From: Marthasterias glacialis
Lineage: Eukaryota; Echinodermata; Asteroidea; Forcipulatida; Asteriidae
Length of the DNA stretch: 64,000 nucleotides
NCBI GenBank assembly: GCA_911728455.2
Contig: OU452221.1
Coordinates: forward strand, 10,212,141-10,276,140
Direction: 5' to 3'
Positions within the stretch are counted from its first letter, which is position 1. Each line of letters starts with the position of its first letter. Position numbers and translations under genes: made by a program. Of this stretch, positions 25,201-37,660 are shown one piece after another. Under the pieces are notes generated by a model. The model was not told the origin of the DNA, did not search any database, and worked only from the letters and a program-made list of their open reading frames with translations.

Positions 25201-28200
25201 CCACTGCTCCTGGTGTTAAAGTTAATCGCGTACCAACACTGAATCGATGTATCCACTAGGGCTGTGACGAACAAGGCATATTTCACTTTGTACCGTTTTT
25301 TTTTCGTTTGAAAAGGAAATAATTGAAACGTATTATTTTATAGATTTCAATTAAAAAGTGAATCCGAACCTCGATTCATAACTGCATCTACAATCTTTTC
25401 TGAAAATGACACGAAGCCCAATTTATTATAAAAAAGGGATTTTTTTTTATTTAATTAAAGTGAATTTAATTATTATTTGTTATTGTTGATGTTGTTGTTG
25501 TTATTGTCGTCGTCGTTTTTTTTTTAATATACTTCATGTTTTTGTTTACTATCTAGTTTAATATAATATATTAACTATTAATAACTATTAATATCAAAAT
25601 TGAAATAAATCGAATTTTTTTACTGTTTTTATATCAATGATTGTCAAAGTAATTTTATTTGATTTATATAATTATCTCTTTGGTACGATTGAAATTTATA
25701 ATCGCAGATGTGCACACATAGTGCGTTCGCTAGCAAATGTGACTATTTTCGTTCATCCTTACCGATGGTTATTTGAATATGTATCGACAGTGTGAAAACG
25801 AGAACTTTACCAGATTACGGAGTTTACGGAGTAGTGATATGACCTCCCCTACGGTGGACTCAATGAGTGACAGTCTAACCCGCTCAGTCTCAAGACACTG
25901 AATCTCCGTCTGGTACTGTTCGGTCTCCTTTAGTTTCGTGTTCAGCTCCTGGAGCAAATCAGCTTTAATCTGAAAAGAGATAGAACAAGATTTTTTGCAT
26001 TGAACTTCTTGAGTCATCTTGTGTAACTACACTGCAAAAAACTGGGGGTGTTAAATTGATTTTCTTGGTATCTATATGTGACAACACCGACATCGTGTTA
26101 ATTTTACCAACGATAAAGCAATGGGGATAACTAACACCATGTCGGTGTTGTCACATTATACATACCAAGAGAATCAATTTAACACCCCAGTTTTTGCGGG
26201 TATAGTTTCGTCCAAGTCCATCTTTACGAGCAACTTTAGTTTTGGTTTCATTTTGTTTGACAATAATATAAAATGTGGCTTTTTGTAACTTTCATGATGA
26301 ATTTTTCGCTGTGGACATGTCACCAAAACATAAAAATATATTATGACAAAAATACGTTATAAATCTGCGCATTGTTTATTTGTGTCCCCTGTCCGCGTGT
26401 AAAATCGTCTGCAGGTTTAAAAAAATATGTTCCTCATCGGTTTCCACATTTTTTTTGTCTGCAGTTTCCCCTTCGTCAATGTAAATAATCGTATTTCACC
26501 TGAAGAAAATCTGCCAACTTGCTGCAGATATATAAACCCTTCAGAGTTTGAAGGACTTAAATTTATTACATCCCCACCCATCTCAGTATGAGCGGGAGAC
26601 TTAATGTTCCAGCACAAAATTCATAAAGGAGACCTGTATCGCAATAATAATCTAAGAAAAACTGAAAATCCAATAACCCAGATTTTCAAGTCGTACCCGG
26701 GGCCTTGGCCAAATACCCGTGCCTAGTCGCAGATGATGGTATTTGAAGTAATCTATGATCCGGTTTTACCCCGTCGGCCATGATTATGCACGGTTGAATG
26801 GTAACATATTTTTGACTAAATGATTGGCATTAGAGGGAATTTCAAAATGATCTCATGCATGACCGAGAAAGAGGTTTTCGCCGTTTCAGAAAAGAGGGTG
26901 TGGTCGCTCTATAATACCGAACCGTTGCCGGATATGCCGGAAAATTCAAGAAAGGCACGCTATCTGAGGCTGAGGGAAGGGGGAAAAATGTTATATTCAC
27001 GGTATACAGCATTACATTGGGGTCTACGCTATAGTCAATAATAGGTGTTTTTTAATTACTTTTTTCGTGACCCATAATTTGGGTCACGAATCTCTTTCTG
27101 CGCTGGAGCAACTATCCTGTTGGAAGTGATGACGTTTTGGAGCCGGAAGTGCAACGTAAACGAATGGTATACATTAGGTGTACATGAACATTCGTTACAC
27201 TGCACTTCCGGCTCCAAAACGTCATCACTTGCCAACAGGATAGAGACGAAATGTTGAGGCTTACGGTCGGAAGCAAGTACGCCTCTTGAGTACCTGGATC
27301 TGCTGCATCAAACAATGGCAGTCGCAAAATTCTTTTGGAGAGAGATGGAGAAAACACGAGCCATATGCCAGCCTTGTATGCGTTTGTGTGTCCGGGTCTA
27401 TATCTTTCTGTTCTGAACGAGCCAATCGGTTTGAGGATGGTTGCAACTCACTTGAATAAAGTCACATGATTCAGGGCCACCAACCAGGGGCTATTACTAG
27501 GTCTAATTACATTGGTTTTTAATTTCCCTTATTTAAATACTAAAAAGTAGAAAAAAAAAATATATCAATCAATCAATCAAATACAAAGTGGCAGGTTGGT
27601 TACTGGCGACAATGAAATTAACTGTCTTATCGAATACAGGCACAAAGTCTTTCTGTTGGGCAAATTGTATTCATTTGACTTTAAAACAAAGGAAACCATA
27701 TTTCAAAGAATTTTAGTTTTGATTTTGTATTCCTTTTTATTTTTATTTTTTTTTTTATTCTTTTAAATTATAGATTTGAATGGGATTTGATCTATTTTTC
27801 AAGCATTAATGAATAACTGTTGTTTTGATGTGGTATGTTGACGTTTTTTCTAAAATTGCGGAAATGGTTTCTCTCTTCTTTTTTTGCGACTGCTCAAAAC
27901 AGAAAAACAAAAAAACCTTTTTAGTGGCCTAGTTCTCACGAGCAGTGTAATAACGACGCACGACATTAACATCCGAGGTGCAATTGTGTTTCAATTGAGG
28001 TGGAAAATTAAGCCATCAATTTGCTCAAGCCGTGGTGCAGTCATGTAAGATTACACCGAGAGGCAGAGCAAAATGATGGGCAGCCCTTTTTCGTCACCTC
28101 ATCGTCCAGGTGCTAAAACCAGAGCTCAGCTGGCATGACCGATATCGCACAGAGTCGCGTGAAAACACTGGTGTCAGCATTATTATAGCTTAAACCTCAA

Positions 28201-31200
28201 CTCTGAAACCATCGCGAATTACTTAGTTGCACTGCTACGGGCAACATCATCCCGTGTTACTATGTTGGTGCGTGACTCGGTTGTTTCTGTTTTTTTGTGG
28301 GGTGTAACACACAGAGTTGATAAAAAAGGGATGTTGAGCATTAAATGGCGGACCCAAGCAGCTGTCTCTCTGTAATAATATTCGTCATGTGCCAAGCACT
28401 ATTTGGTGTCGATACGCAACAATGAGGAGTGAAACGTATTCGACAGATCGAAGGGCTCAGCGTTTTTCTAAAAAGTGAGTCACATGTTATCCACACTGAT
28501 TCTCCCATTCTTTATTTTCCAGTATCAAAACAAAGAAAGTATAGCATCGCAAAGGCTGAATCTAATCATACGCGAGACGAAAAGATAACGAATTCACGCC
28601 ATATATTGAAAGTTCACTTTTTATAAGCACAAGTTAACCAATCCTCCTTCTGACTGAATCTCTTTTGACAACTAAAACAAAAACACCACGTGGTTTTTAA
28701 ATATACAGTGAGCATGGTCAGTAGGGACGGCAGCCTAAGCTTCTACTTTGGCATGAGGAACTGCATCAGCGCAGTGCGGTGAAATAGAGTGGATGATGTA
28801 CATTTTGAAGAGGCTTTTAGTTTTGAGAAAGATGTGTTCACTCATCCGCATGCATCAGACCCAATGGATTCTGCGATTATCCTGACAGTTCTGCGGATAT
28901 TCATTCGCAGTCAAGGCCTAAAACTGTTTTAAAGATTACTTTATCAAAATTTATGTCGCTCAGAAAAAGCTGTAAATTTGCCTTATCCGCATAGCTCAAA
29001 GAGAAAATGTGAACAAACGGTTACTCTACTAAGCAGGCATCACATTATTTATAAAAAATAATACTTCAAATCAATAAGTGGTAGGTATGGTTTCTTACTT
29101 GCTTAAACTGTCCCTCAGCCTGGCCTTTTTGGACCTCCGTCTCCAGAAGGTGCTTCTGCACTTGCGTCAACTTGATCAGCCAATCAGCGTTGTTCAATCC
29201 GCCTGTCAGCGATGAGCTTGCGCAGTTGTTGTTATTGTTGTTGTTGTTGTTGTGCTTGTTGGCTTCTTCCTGCCAAACCGACTCCTCGTCCGATACTGAA
29301 ATGAAAGTGGACACAACTTTGAACGAACGTTACTTTAGGCTTGGCATGTAACAACAGTGCGTCTTTAAACGTGAATATGTTGAAGCTTTGCAAGGTGTGA
29401 TGGATAATAGGAAACTATAACGTTGTAAACTAGTAAACTTGCGGGTACAACCACGTATAAATCTCTTTTGGGAGGAGTGGTGGCTCTGAAAAGAGCTGGT
29501 GTGGTCTCGACGTTTTGAACAGTATACTGTGCTCGTGAAGACGAGCAGAGTATACCGTTAGAAACGTCGTTGTTTTGTGACCCGTGGATTTTTAAGATAA
29601 TCTAAACAAAATGATATCATTTTCAAAAATAGGCATTATTTTTGACGAAACATCTTGTACTTTCAAGTTTCCATAATCCAGATTAATACACATGCATGCC
29701 CCTGGTGATGAACAAAAACAACAATTCATTCCCAGTATGATTCAAACTTATTTCCTTGTTTAAAAAATGTCAATATTCACCATGAAATATGTTCCATCTT
29801 ACACTTAACCATTGGCAGATCGAGGGCGAAGGCCTGGGGCGCCTCAGGCAATTATGTGAAACAAAAGTGCAAGAGTGCCTCTCCGAGTTTAAAATCACAT
29901 TATCAATTAACTTACTGCTCCCGCTGGCAACAGAACTGCTGTCCGTCTCACTGCCTGCAGACGTCGGCGAACCTCTCTCGTTATCCGATACGCAGCCCGA
30001 GTCCATTCCGGTAAGAAGATCACCTCCGGAATCCTCCGAAGACCCGCTCGAGTCATCGAGAGAGCCTCCGGAGATTACCGAAGTGCCACCGGACACTTCC
30101 GAAGTTCCATTCGGGTCCTGGGGGAACCCGACGGGTGATTCGGCGCTGCACCCGGACTTCTCCCTGTGGACGGCGCAAATGCCATCAAAGTGAATGTTAA
30201 ACATGTGGAATTTAAGCTCATATTGTGAAACATGAATTGGAATGAGAGACGACTGGAATGATAGACGACCAGAACGAAAGAGATGAGTAAACATTGCGTC
30301 TACCATTCCGAAATATTCCACCAACAAACCTGATCATAGTTAGCTGAATGTAACTTCTCCCCACCCCACCCCCGCCAACTCCCTCCCCCTCTATCTCTCT
30401 TGCTCTTTCCTCATCTCTTTATCAATAAATTCAAAAGCTAAAACAAGATTCATACCGATTCCAAACCATTAACACCCAAATGGTGCAGGTCGGTAGTAAA
30501 CTGTAAATTCGTCATTAAGAAATTAGAAATGAAATAGGTTAAACATAGACTCCTAAATGTAAAAAAAACAAAAAGTCAAAAATACTTCCTAGTGGTGTAA
30601 TTTTGGCTCTTTTGAGAGTGAAACTCACTGTGCATCAACCTTTTTGAGTGAAATTGTTGCGAACTTCACACTGATTCAAGTTGAAAACACCCGTCTGTCA
30701 CTCTAAAAAGAGTTTTCCGCCGTGTGGCTCTTTGCAAGGGTGGTATGGCGGACAAAACGAGTGGTTTTTCACTCTTTTACATTTAGAGAGCAACTTTTTT
30801 TTAATTGATATAACCCACGAGTGACACACTAAATAGTGACTCACAATAATAAGGGGGCACGGGGTGAATCACCCGATCGTGGCAAAATGTATAATAGAAA
30901 CATACAACCTCGTGCCCTGTGTCATGGTTGGCTTCAGACTAATTCCTAGCCCTTAAATCTAGAGTGATTAATGCTCAGCTTAATATTCCTTGACAGACTC
31001 AAGCGAGGGTCGCGGCCTGTCTGATTTATTATGATTTGGGATAAGCGATTGTCTCGGAGAGAAGACCCATACCATAGTTTTATTTTGACAACATAATGGA
31101 GTTGGTGTTAAAGACTGTGAGCGCAGTGAATTTACTGCCAATCTCACATCTCAATTAATTTGACAAAAGTTTCGTCTGCATTCCTTCAATGCAGAGCAGG

Positions 31201-34200
31201 CTCGTTAGAAGCGACTGAGAAAAAAACAAAACAACCTAACACAAAATATAAAACATCTCCCCAATGCCCCTATTTCAATCCGACTTAACTGGCTGCGCCT
31301 CCCTTTTTATTTTAACCCGGTCCGTCTTATTTATCCTTGATAACGCAGCGGGGGTTGGAGGTTCCCTCTTCTCCTCTCGCATACAAATACCCAATCTGAT
31401 CAGTCAGGCTTCACCTAACCCCAAGAAACCCAAGAGAAATAAGCAAATGGTTTTCTCAATGTTCACCCATTCCTCCGCGGCTGGAGACATTGGTAGGAAA
31501 CAGTAACAATGCCTCGAACAAGATTACCCCCACGGCTCGATGCTTGATGAGTAATTCGCTATTTTGTGCCAGACCAGTTTTCACCTCGCTTCGGTTGCTC
31601 CACCCGTAACATTTCTAGCCTTTATTGTTTCAGCCATGACCTTGACGGTCGGTGTTTGAACTGACAACAGAACGCGTGGCTTGAACCTCGTTATTGGCTA
31701 AAAAGCGGCATCCAAAGCTGTGTGAAGCTGGTAATGCATACGGGAGTTTAACATCATCCGGAGACTCATATATGGAGGTTGGAGGAATTGATACGGGCGT
31801 GAAGTTCCCGTTCCATTGGGAACAAATAATGCTGCTTTAACTAAAAACGATGAGGTGTTTATCAAGGATGGATTCCCCTTGGAGGTACATTATAAAATAG
31901 TTACCCTCCTCTGTAATCCTAACCCTGCCTTATTGTTCTTAATCCATCCTAACCCTAACCCCATGGAAGAAGGGATTCCAAGCCTCTTCTAGCACCCTTA
32001 CCACCTATGGGGCGCCGTTTGTCAATTAATCGTGTGAAGAGAATTGTCCATGGTTCGTAACAGTATATCCTGGCTTACAACAACTAGATGTAAACCATAA
32101 ACAGTGTGTTCAAACTTTGCTTTTGTTGTTTGCATACCACGTTTTTGCGCACTTTTATTATTTGCAAACCATGGGTCGATATGAACATCCATCAATAGTA
32201 TGGATTCTAAACAATGATTATAACGCGTTGTCTATATCTATGGTTCACAAACCATGAACATATTATGAGGATGATTTTAAATCTTTTTTTTTTTATAAAC
32301 CATAACACAGACATCATTAGAATACCACCACCCAAGCCTCAAAACACTAGCTCCATTTTTAACCCAATCCGTACAATATCTTTAAGTTTCTATCCATATC
32401 CATATATAATGTTTCCCAATCACACCCCAATCGTGCCCTTTATGTCTATACCTAAAACCCGAACCCAATCTCTTGCTGGGTCAACCCTTGAACCACCCTG
32501 AATTAAAATAACAAGGAAAACACATCGGGTCCATGAACTTTTTTAGTCCAAGCGGGAGGGGGGGGGGGGGGGTTTTAAAGATTCAATGTAGAAGCAGGTG
32601 ATGCAACATTACCGTTAATTATAACATAATATTTGGATTGAACTCTTATAGTGGTGTAGTTCAGAAGCAGAGACAATCTCGTTTGGTATCGCCATTGAAA
32701 TTGTTTGCTGGCAATCATTACAACTTTTGGGGGATTGGGTTCATATAACGTTGTTAATAGCAACTCCAGCGCTGGAGCCAATTATAACATAATCATTATA
32801 ATGGTGATGTAATTATTGATTTATGTCAGCATGGGTCATAGACATGATTTTTATTTATTTATTTTTTTTTTTACACGTGTGGCGTGTCATGGCCGAGTGG
32901 TTAGTGCATCGGACTCAAGCTCTGGTGGTTGAGTCATCGGAGTGTGGGTTCGAGTCCCGGTCATGACACTTGTGTTCTTGAGCAAGGCATTTAACCATAA
33001 TTGCTTCGTAAAAGTTGGGGAGGTAGAGCCTTCTGCTCTACCAGCCAGGCTTCTGATGGATGATACCCAAGCCTACATCCTTACGGACTGTAAAGGGGGT
33101 TACCCTGTTTCAGCCCCAGGAGTAGGTGGCAAAGGCCCCTGGAAAAACAGTTGATTTGTAGCCCACACCCTCGAGCGGCTTACTGGCCTTGTGTGTCTGG
33201 CGACTTCCATAAAAAAAAGCAAAAAAAAAACCACCTTAATGCCATGGGCATTCTACGATAACCTTTGGAATTTGTATTTAAAACGTTTAAATTTGTTGTT
33301 TTTTTTTATTCATTTTTGTAATTAATATGTTTCCAAAAAAGATGGAGATGTCAAGAGCCTGTCCAGCAGCGGACGAGATAAAATAAAGGGGGTATCGACA
33401 ATTTTACTGATTGGAAAATATTGAGTTTTAAACACCTGAAACCATTTTGTCTTCGCGGAAGTTTCAGTCCTTGCACATTTTTTTTTCACTCTCTAATTGC
33501 ATGGACTCTTTTTATGCAAAAGAAAGAAAAAATACATTTTTTTTTCTCTATTTTGCATTCAGACATAAAGACAGTACAGGATTGGCAGTTATCGAAAAAA
33601 AAAGATTGATAATTTTCAATGAAACCTCGCTGTTTATAAATTGCCTATACCAGTATCAACATTTGCCGTCTGAAATACTTTCAGAGTCTAAAAGATTAAA
33701 ACAAAATCACTATTTTTTTGTTTCGATTTTTACCATTCATAATCAAGCACCATATCTACATAGACAGAATCAGAATGACTGGGAAATAGATTTGGCTGGT
33801 TATGCTGAAATGGAATAAGTTAATGGTTATTTTTTTGTTTTTTTTTTTTTGTTTTTTTTTTTGGTTTTTTTAAGAGTAAATGAATTCGTATCCTCGAAAA
33901 ACAAGGAAAAACACAAAACAGCCAGCTAAAAGTTCTAAATCCTTCTGTATCCAATTGCCAAAGTGAAGGATTCAGAAGGACTGTGACCGGTAGGTCTAAA
34001 TAACAAGTGCTCATCACAGGGTCAGGGCATACCAAACATAGTCGATACAGTTTGGTGTGGTATTACATATGAGAAAAGGAAATGTGATAAATCAAACTGC
34101 ACAGTCTGTAAAAAAAGGTTACTTTTCAAATTAATTATTTATGAACATGTCTGAATTCAGACAACACAAACGTTTACATGTATGTAAACTATTTATGGCC

Positions 34201-37200
34201 GTTCATATCAAGCATAGCTTGACTGGTGGCAATCAAAATAAGGAACGGTGACTGTAGGGTCTTGAAATGTTATTTTCCCGACTCTGGTGGTATTTCAGGC
34301 TAAAACATTTCTCAGGAGGATTGGTACTGGTAATTCTTTTAGGCTATAGCCTGTATTTTTCCCCCATAACTACCAATTTTATACTTTAATTAGTCTCTAT
34401 TGTACAGCGAGTGCAAACATCTTGATTTAATCCGTATGATTATTGGCAAGACGGTTGAGATATTTGGCTCAAGTATCGGGGCCTTTGGTTCTCAACTCGA
34501 TAAGACACACATCTCATCAGCTAGCCTTGGATAATCACTTCCACTTATCCCCCATCATTAATCCAATCACTCTTCCCCCAACTGCCAAATGAGACACCGT
34601 GTTAGCTAATGTATGCTGTCGAGACTGCACCGGCATACCACGATTCTCTTGTGAATTGGTAAATTCAATTAAGTCTAATGCGAGACCATCAGAAGATCAG
34701 CGAGGATCGCCATCTGAAGACGTCGCGAAGGTGTATGGCATTGTTGGCGATCAGCCGGAACATGAGGCATGGAATGACGGAAAAAACGGGCAAAAATTGA
34801 GGGAGCGAAATGCGGCTGCTTTTATCATGGATGACTCAGGATTGCTTTGGCAAACACTGTATGTCGAGTGGACCAGTCCGAACACTTGATTTTTTTTTCT
34901 TCTTTTCACTAAGACCATACCCATAAATTTACACCATGTTCTTCCTAATTTTGGCAGATAACCATTATGGTTAGACCCCCCCCCCCCCCCACACACACAC
35001 ACACACACAGATTGTACATCCCCTAATGGTCATGTAACCTTTACAAAAAGAGTTGACCTTGCACATTCCAGCGCATTTCTGGCAGGCAAGCAACTACACT
35101 GGTCGTATGGGAAATGTTTACATTTTTTGATAGATAAATGATGGCGCTTTCCAATTCAGTGACCCACTTTATGACTGCTGGCTTGAGATCCATATAGGCG
35201 TAAAAAAATGTGTTTTTTTTACATGTTTTATGGGTGGGGTCCATGTCCGTTTATTATATTCGGCGAATATAAGTTGGGGCCGGAGGAGCCATTTTGACGA
35301 TTGCGTCAATAAAGGAATTATATTATAAGGTGAGACCGCGAGGATTTTTTTTTTTCAGATCCTCTTCTTTGTTCATTCCAGGGCATTTCTGGCAGGCAAG
35401 TTACTACACTGGTCGTATGGGAAAATTGTTATATGTTTTGTCATAATTTCCACACAAATTCAAGAGTTACATAAAATGTAACAGCTGAACAAGTTTTGAG
35501 ATGTGCCCGCTTTCTTTCATATCAAAAGTTTATAAAACTCGGCCAGTGCAATCTCCATAAAATGTAAGATTTTATGTATTCTTCCATTGGGCTGTGTACA
35601 AATTGTGCCTGCAGGAAGTCCAGGCTCTGTGGCTCTTTTGTAAACGTGTGATGTCACAGGTTACACGGTCCAGTGACCCCCATATCAGTTTCCCTACACA
35701 AAATCCCGAAAATCTCAATGCTTGACAGAAATGACAAGGAACGCAGGAGAGTTTGAGTTCACACAACAACCCGGGGTATTCATAGAAGTACACGGCAAGA
35801 AGAATTACAAAACCTACCCTTGCATGAGTAGGTTAAACAAGCTGACATTGCAATACTCTCACTCTCTCACTTCTGCATTATTACATTTACAGAGATATTT
35901 ATTTGTTATGATATTTTGTTTTAATTATCTCCAATCAACAGCAATAAACAGCCAATATCAAGAAGGGTTTAAACATTTTAATTTCAAATAGAGCACAATA
36001 ATACAAAAGCGAACAAACAAATGATAACCATTTCTTTTCCATCACAACATAAAATAAAATGAAAATAAATTGAAAAAAAAAGACGAAGTTTAGAACATGT
36101 TGACAAATTACAATGTTTTGAATTCGAACTTCTTAAGGATTGTATCTTGTAAATATGTAAATATATATATATTTTTTTTGTAACTTTGGGCAACGATGTA
36201 ATAATGGTTATCTTACCGTTCTCGGTTCTTCCATTCCGTCAGTTTACTCTGCAGGTTGTCGATTCCTTCCACTTGTTTTTCTAGCTCTCTGACCCTCTCC
36301 AACCCATTACTCAGAGTCTCCCTGGCGGAGCAAAGACGCTGAGTTAGAGATTGCTGCTTGCCGATCAGGAATGATTTACTTTCCTCAAGATGTGTCTGGT
36401 TCTTTTTCGATTGCCAGAGATCTGCCTCCAGAGACTGTGTATAGCAGATGGCTTCCTCTAGCTGTCTATCTCTGTCCTCACGCAGCCGACTTAATTCTCG
36501 TGCCAGTGTGACTGCATTCTGTGGGCGTATGGAGGAGTGTCCGGGTAGTTTTGGTGGCAGCGGTGGGAATGGTGTCTGGTTGTCGCGCGCTGCCACTTTC
36601 AACTTTTGCAGGGATACTAGAAGAGCCAAGTGACGGGCGTCGCTGCTCTGTAGGGCTTGCCTCATGTCCTCAATGATTTCCCTCAAACCCTCGTTTTCTT
36701 GCTGCAACTTTGCCAATGCCGGATCGTTTCCCGTTGTCGCACTTTCTTTGCGAGCGTCTGGTATGTCGGATGTCAATGTGATACTCTCCAAGTCACCTTT
36801 CATGTGAGAGTCCGTCTCTGCCATGTCATCAACGCAGTTCCTTTTGCCCTGTTTGTACATCACCGAATGATAGACCTCGGTGAGTGGTCTTTTTTGGAAA
36901 CACTCGGTACACATGGTGCGGATGCAGAGCCCGCTCCTCGGCAAGACGCGAACCTCTGCCTCCACAAACTTATCCGAATCGTCCCATCTTTTTGCCGAGT
37001 AACTCTCATCAGATGGACTGTTGCCGTCTTCCCCAAGAAAACACTGAACCAGTTTAGAGTGGAATTCCTTGAAGGATAATTCTCTTGACTGATCCTCAGC
37101 AGTCTCAGTCTCTGCAGACTTTTCCGCCTGTGGACTTAAACCTAGACCTTTGAAACCGATCACTTCCATTAAGATATTAAAATCCGACATATGTATACGA

Positions 37201-37376
37201 TCTTTTCCGAGTATGTCCAAGTGATGGAAAATTTCTTGAATGTACTGATCGATGCCGGTTGCAAGCACAACAACTTCATTTTCGATTCCTTGGTCAAGGC
37301 CAAAAGCATACGCCAGGGCACTGACCAGCCACTGGGAACGACGAGCTGGCAAGATAATCGATTCGGGTCTCTCCAT
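16275..37376 (-). CDS. EFCC1: EF-hand and coiled-coil domain protein, EFCC1/CCDC48-like (6 exons)
   Basis: Exons in transcription order: 37376-36217, 30163-29916, 29295-29099, 25969-25811, 17306-17225, 16564-16275. Every junction is GT-AG and keeps phase, giving 711 codons; human EFCC1 is shorter (about 600). The N terminus (PARRSQWLVSALAYAFGLD, then VVLATGIDQYIQEIFHHLD) matches what I recall of the EFCC1 family. A single EF-hand-like loop lies at residues 54-65 but has Leu, Lys and Asp at loop positions 3, 5 and 6, so calcium binding is doubtful. A Cys cluster (LCIRTMCTECF) follows. Coiled-coil heptads run from about residue 215 through 387 and resume in exons 3-4. Exon 2 is Ser/Gly/Asp-rich; exon 3 has nine consecutive Asn (485-493). 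The C-terminal exon is basic and Ser-rich. Molecular function is unknown. Name confidence is moderate; the gene model is strong. Confidence 0.82.
18074..18420 (+). repeat. Dispersed repeat shared with 39745-40090 (inverted)
   Basis: Contains GGGCTCAATCCGTCGTCCGA, GATTGGTAAAGCTGATAGTG and TTGACTTTGACAGTATTTCA, all found in reverse complement at 39745-40090. Non-coding; EFCC1-like intron 4. Confidence 0.78.
21421..21570. repeat. ATCTCGACTCAAA minisatellite
   Basis: Irregular tandem units of 10-16 bp built on CTCGACTCAAA(A/T)C, passing into two CGACGCATCA(G/C)CAATACC units. Imperfect, so probably old. Confidence 0.75.
21833..22120. mobile_element. TA-flanked miniature element, copy 3 (5' truncated)
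   Basis: Starts inside the family consensus (GTAATAAAACCAACCTGTG) without its left inverted end and finishes at a decayed right end (CCAATGTTGAGCAGGGCT). Confidence 0.75.
23551..23790. mobile_element. CTCTCTAAATG miniature element, copy A
   Basis: About 240 bp with its own inverted ends CTCTCTAAATGTAAAA and TTTTTACACATAGAGAG. Internal landmarks CACTCGTTTTGTCCGCCATA and GAGTGAAA blocks are shared with copies B and C. Orientation is opposite to B. Confidence 0.8.
24000..24243. mobile_element. CTCTCTAAATG miniature element, copy B (inverted to A)
   Basis: Begins CTCTTTAAATGTACAAGAGTG and ends TTCACTATTTTACATAGGAA. Reverse complement of copy A over nearly all its length, so 23551-24243 can fold back with a loop of about 210 bases. 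Confidence 0.8.
26028..26203. mobile_element. Fold-back miniature element (ACTGGGGTGTTAAATTGATT ends)
   Basis: Two arms of about 70 bp (26028-26100 and 26135-26203) are inverted copies with a few mismatches and share GTGACAACACCGACAT. It sits only about 60 bp upstream of EFCC1-like exon 4, inside intron 3, next to the splice acceptor. Confidence 0.8.
27065..27091. promoter_or_regulatory. Perfect GTGACCC / GGGTCAC palindrome
   Basis: TTCGTGACCC, a 7-base AT spacer and GGGTCACGAA form an everted pair of GGGTCA half-sites, the hexamer used by RAR/RXR-type nuclear receptors. Binding is speculative; it could equally be the end of a small repeat. Confidence 0.3.
27113..27242. repeat. 130-bp hairpin (TATCCTG...CAGGATA)
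   Basis: Arms of about 55 bp, both carrying TGATGACGTTTTGGAGCCGG or its inverse, separated by about 20 bases. Likely a miniature TIR element; length and pairing also resemble a long small-RNA hairpin precursor. EFCC1-like intron 3. Confidence 0.75.
30549..30788. mobile_element. CTCTCTAAATG miniature element, copy C
   Basis: Ends CTCCTAAATGTAAAAAAA and TTTTACATTTAGAGAG, same orientation as copy B (24000-24243), same interior (AGTTGAAAACACCCGTCT; GGACAAAACGAGTGG). Confidence 0.78.
32879..33218 (+). repeat. tRNA-Leu(CAA)-derived SINE
   Basis: Head GTCATGGCCGAGTGGTTAG, anticodon-arm-like GGACTCAAGCTCTGG (CAA), B box GGTTCGAGTCC and a leucine-type long variable arm; the T-stem is imperfect. A 250-bp body ends in ACTTCCATAAAAAAAAG. 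The truncated tail at 14740 and related heads elsewhere show it is a repeat rather than a tRNA gene. Confidence 0.78.
35025..35133. repeat. Partial GACC-type element (left part)
   Basis: GGTCATGTAACC then ACATTCCAG and GGCAGGCAAGCAACTACACT as in the left third of the family; the right part is missing. Confidence 0.65.
35365..35673. repeat. GACC-type element, copy 3 (left end missing)
   Basis: Runs from CATTCCAGGGCATTTCTGGC to GGTTACACGGTCC, matching the copies at 1665 and 5381 over most of their length. Confidence 0.72.
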
Positions 37377-37609
37377 GTTCTCTAGTCTCGTCTCTTACAA
37401 GTGCAGAGTTACTGTATAACAACAGTGCCTACACCATCGGTACCACAGTGCTATCTTATGAAGATGTACTCTACTAGAAACTGGGGTCGCATGTTATGAC
37501 CGTGTGCCGCCGAGGAGCACTTGACAGAGAGACTACCGATCAGCCAACTGATTACACCCAAGAGTTGGCCCTGAAGTGCCCCCAGCGTTACGCACTCAAA
37601 CCACGAGAA

Positions 37610-37660
<51 letters not shown>

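Larger units (their letters stand above)
17307..25810 (-). other. EFCC1-like intron 4 (8.5 kb)
   Basis: Bounded by the donor next to 25811 and the acceptor next to 17306. It holds a dispersed repeat (18074-18420), a GACTCAAA minisatellite (21421-21570), a truncated TA-flanked element (21833-22120) and an inverted pair of CTCTCTAAATG elements (23551-24243). The rest shows no recognisable gene on either strand. Confidence 0.7.
30164..36216 (-). other. EFCC1-like intron 1 (6 kb)
   Basis: Contains copy C of the CTCTCTAAATG element, a tRNA-Leu SINE (32879-33218), partial GACC-type elements (35025-35133, 35365-35673), short CCTAACCC runs near 31917-31962, poly-C followed by CA repeats (34977-35008), and otherwise unassigned sequence. 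Open frames such as 34599-34889 show no family resemblance. Confidence 0.65.

Noticed and set aside
26820..27041. 73-codon open frame in EFCC1-like intron 3
   Set aside because: On the opposite strand from the host gene, without homology or splice signals.
31917..31962. Interstitial telomere-like CCTAACCC runs
   Set aside because: Only two or three imperfect units; too short to call a telomeric array.
32881..32975. Genuine tRNA-Leu(CAA) gene
   Set aside because: T-stem is mismatched, spacing of the acceptor stem is off, and the same head and body recur elsewhere, so it is a SINE.
34599..34889. 96-codon open frame inside EFCC1-like intron 1, + strand
   Set aside because: No family resemblance, no splice context, and composition like surrounding non-coding DNA.
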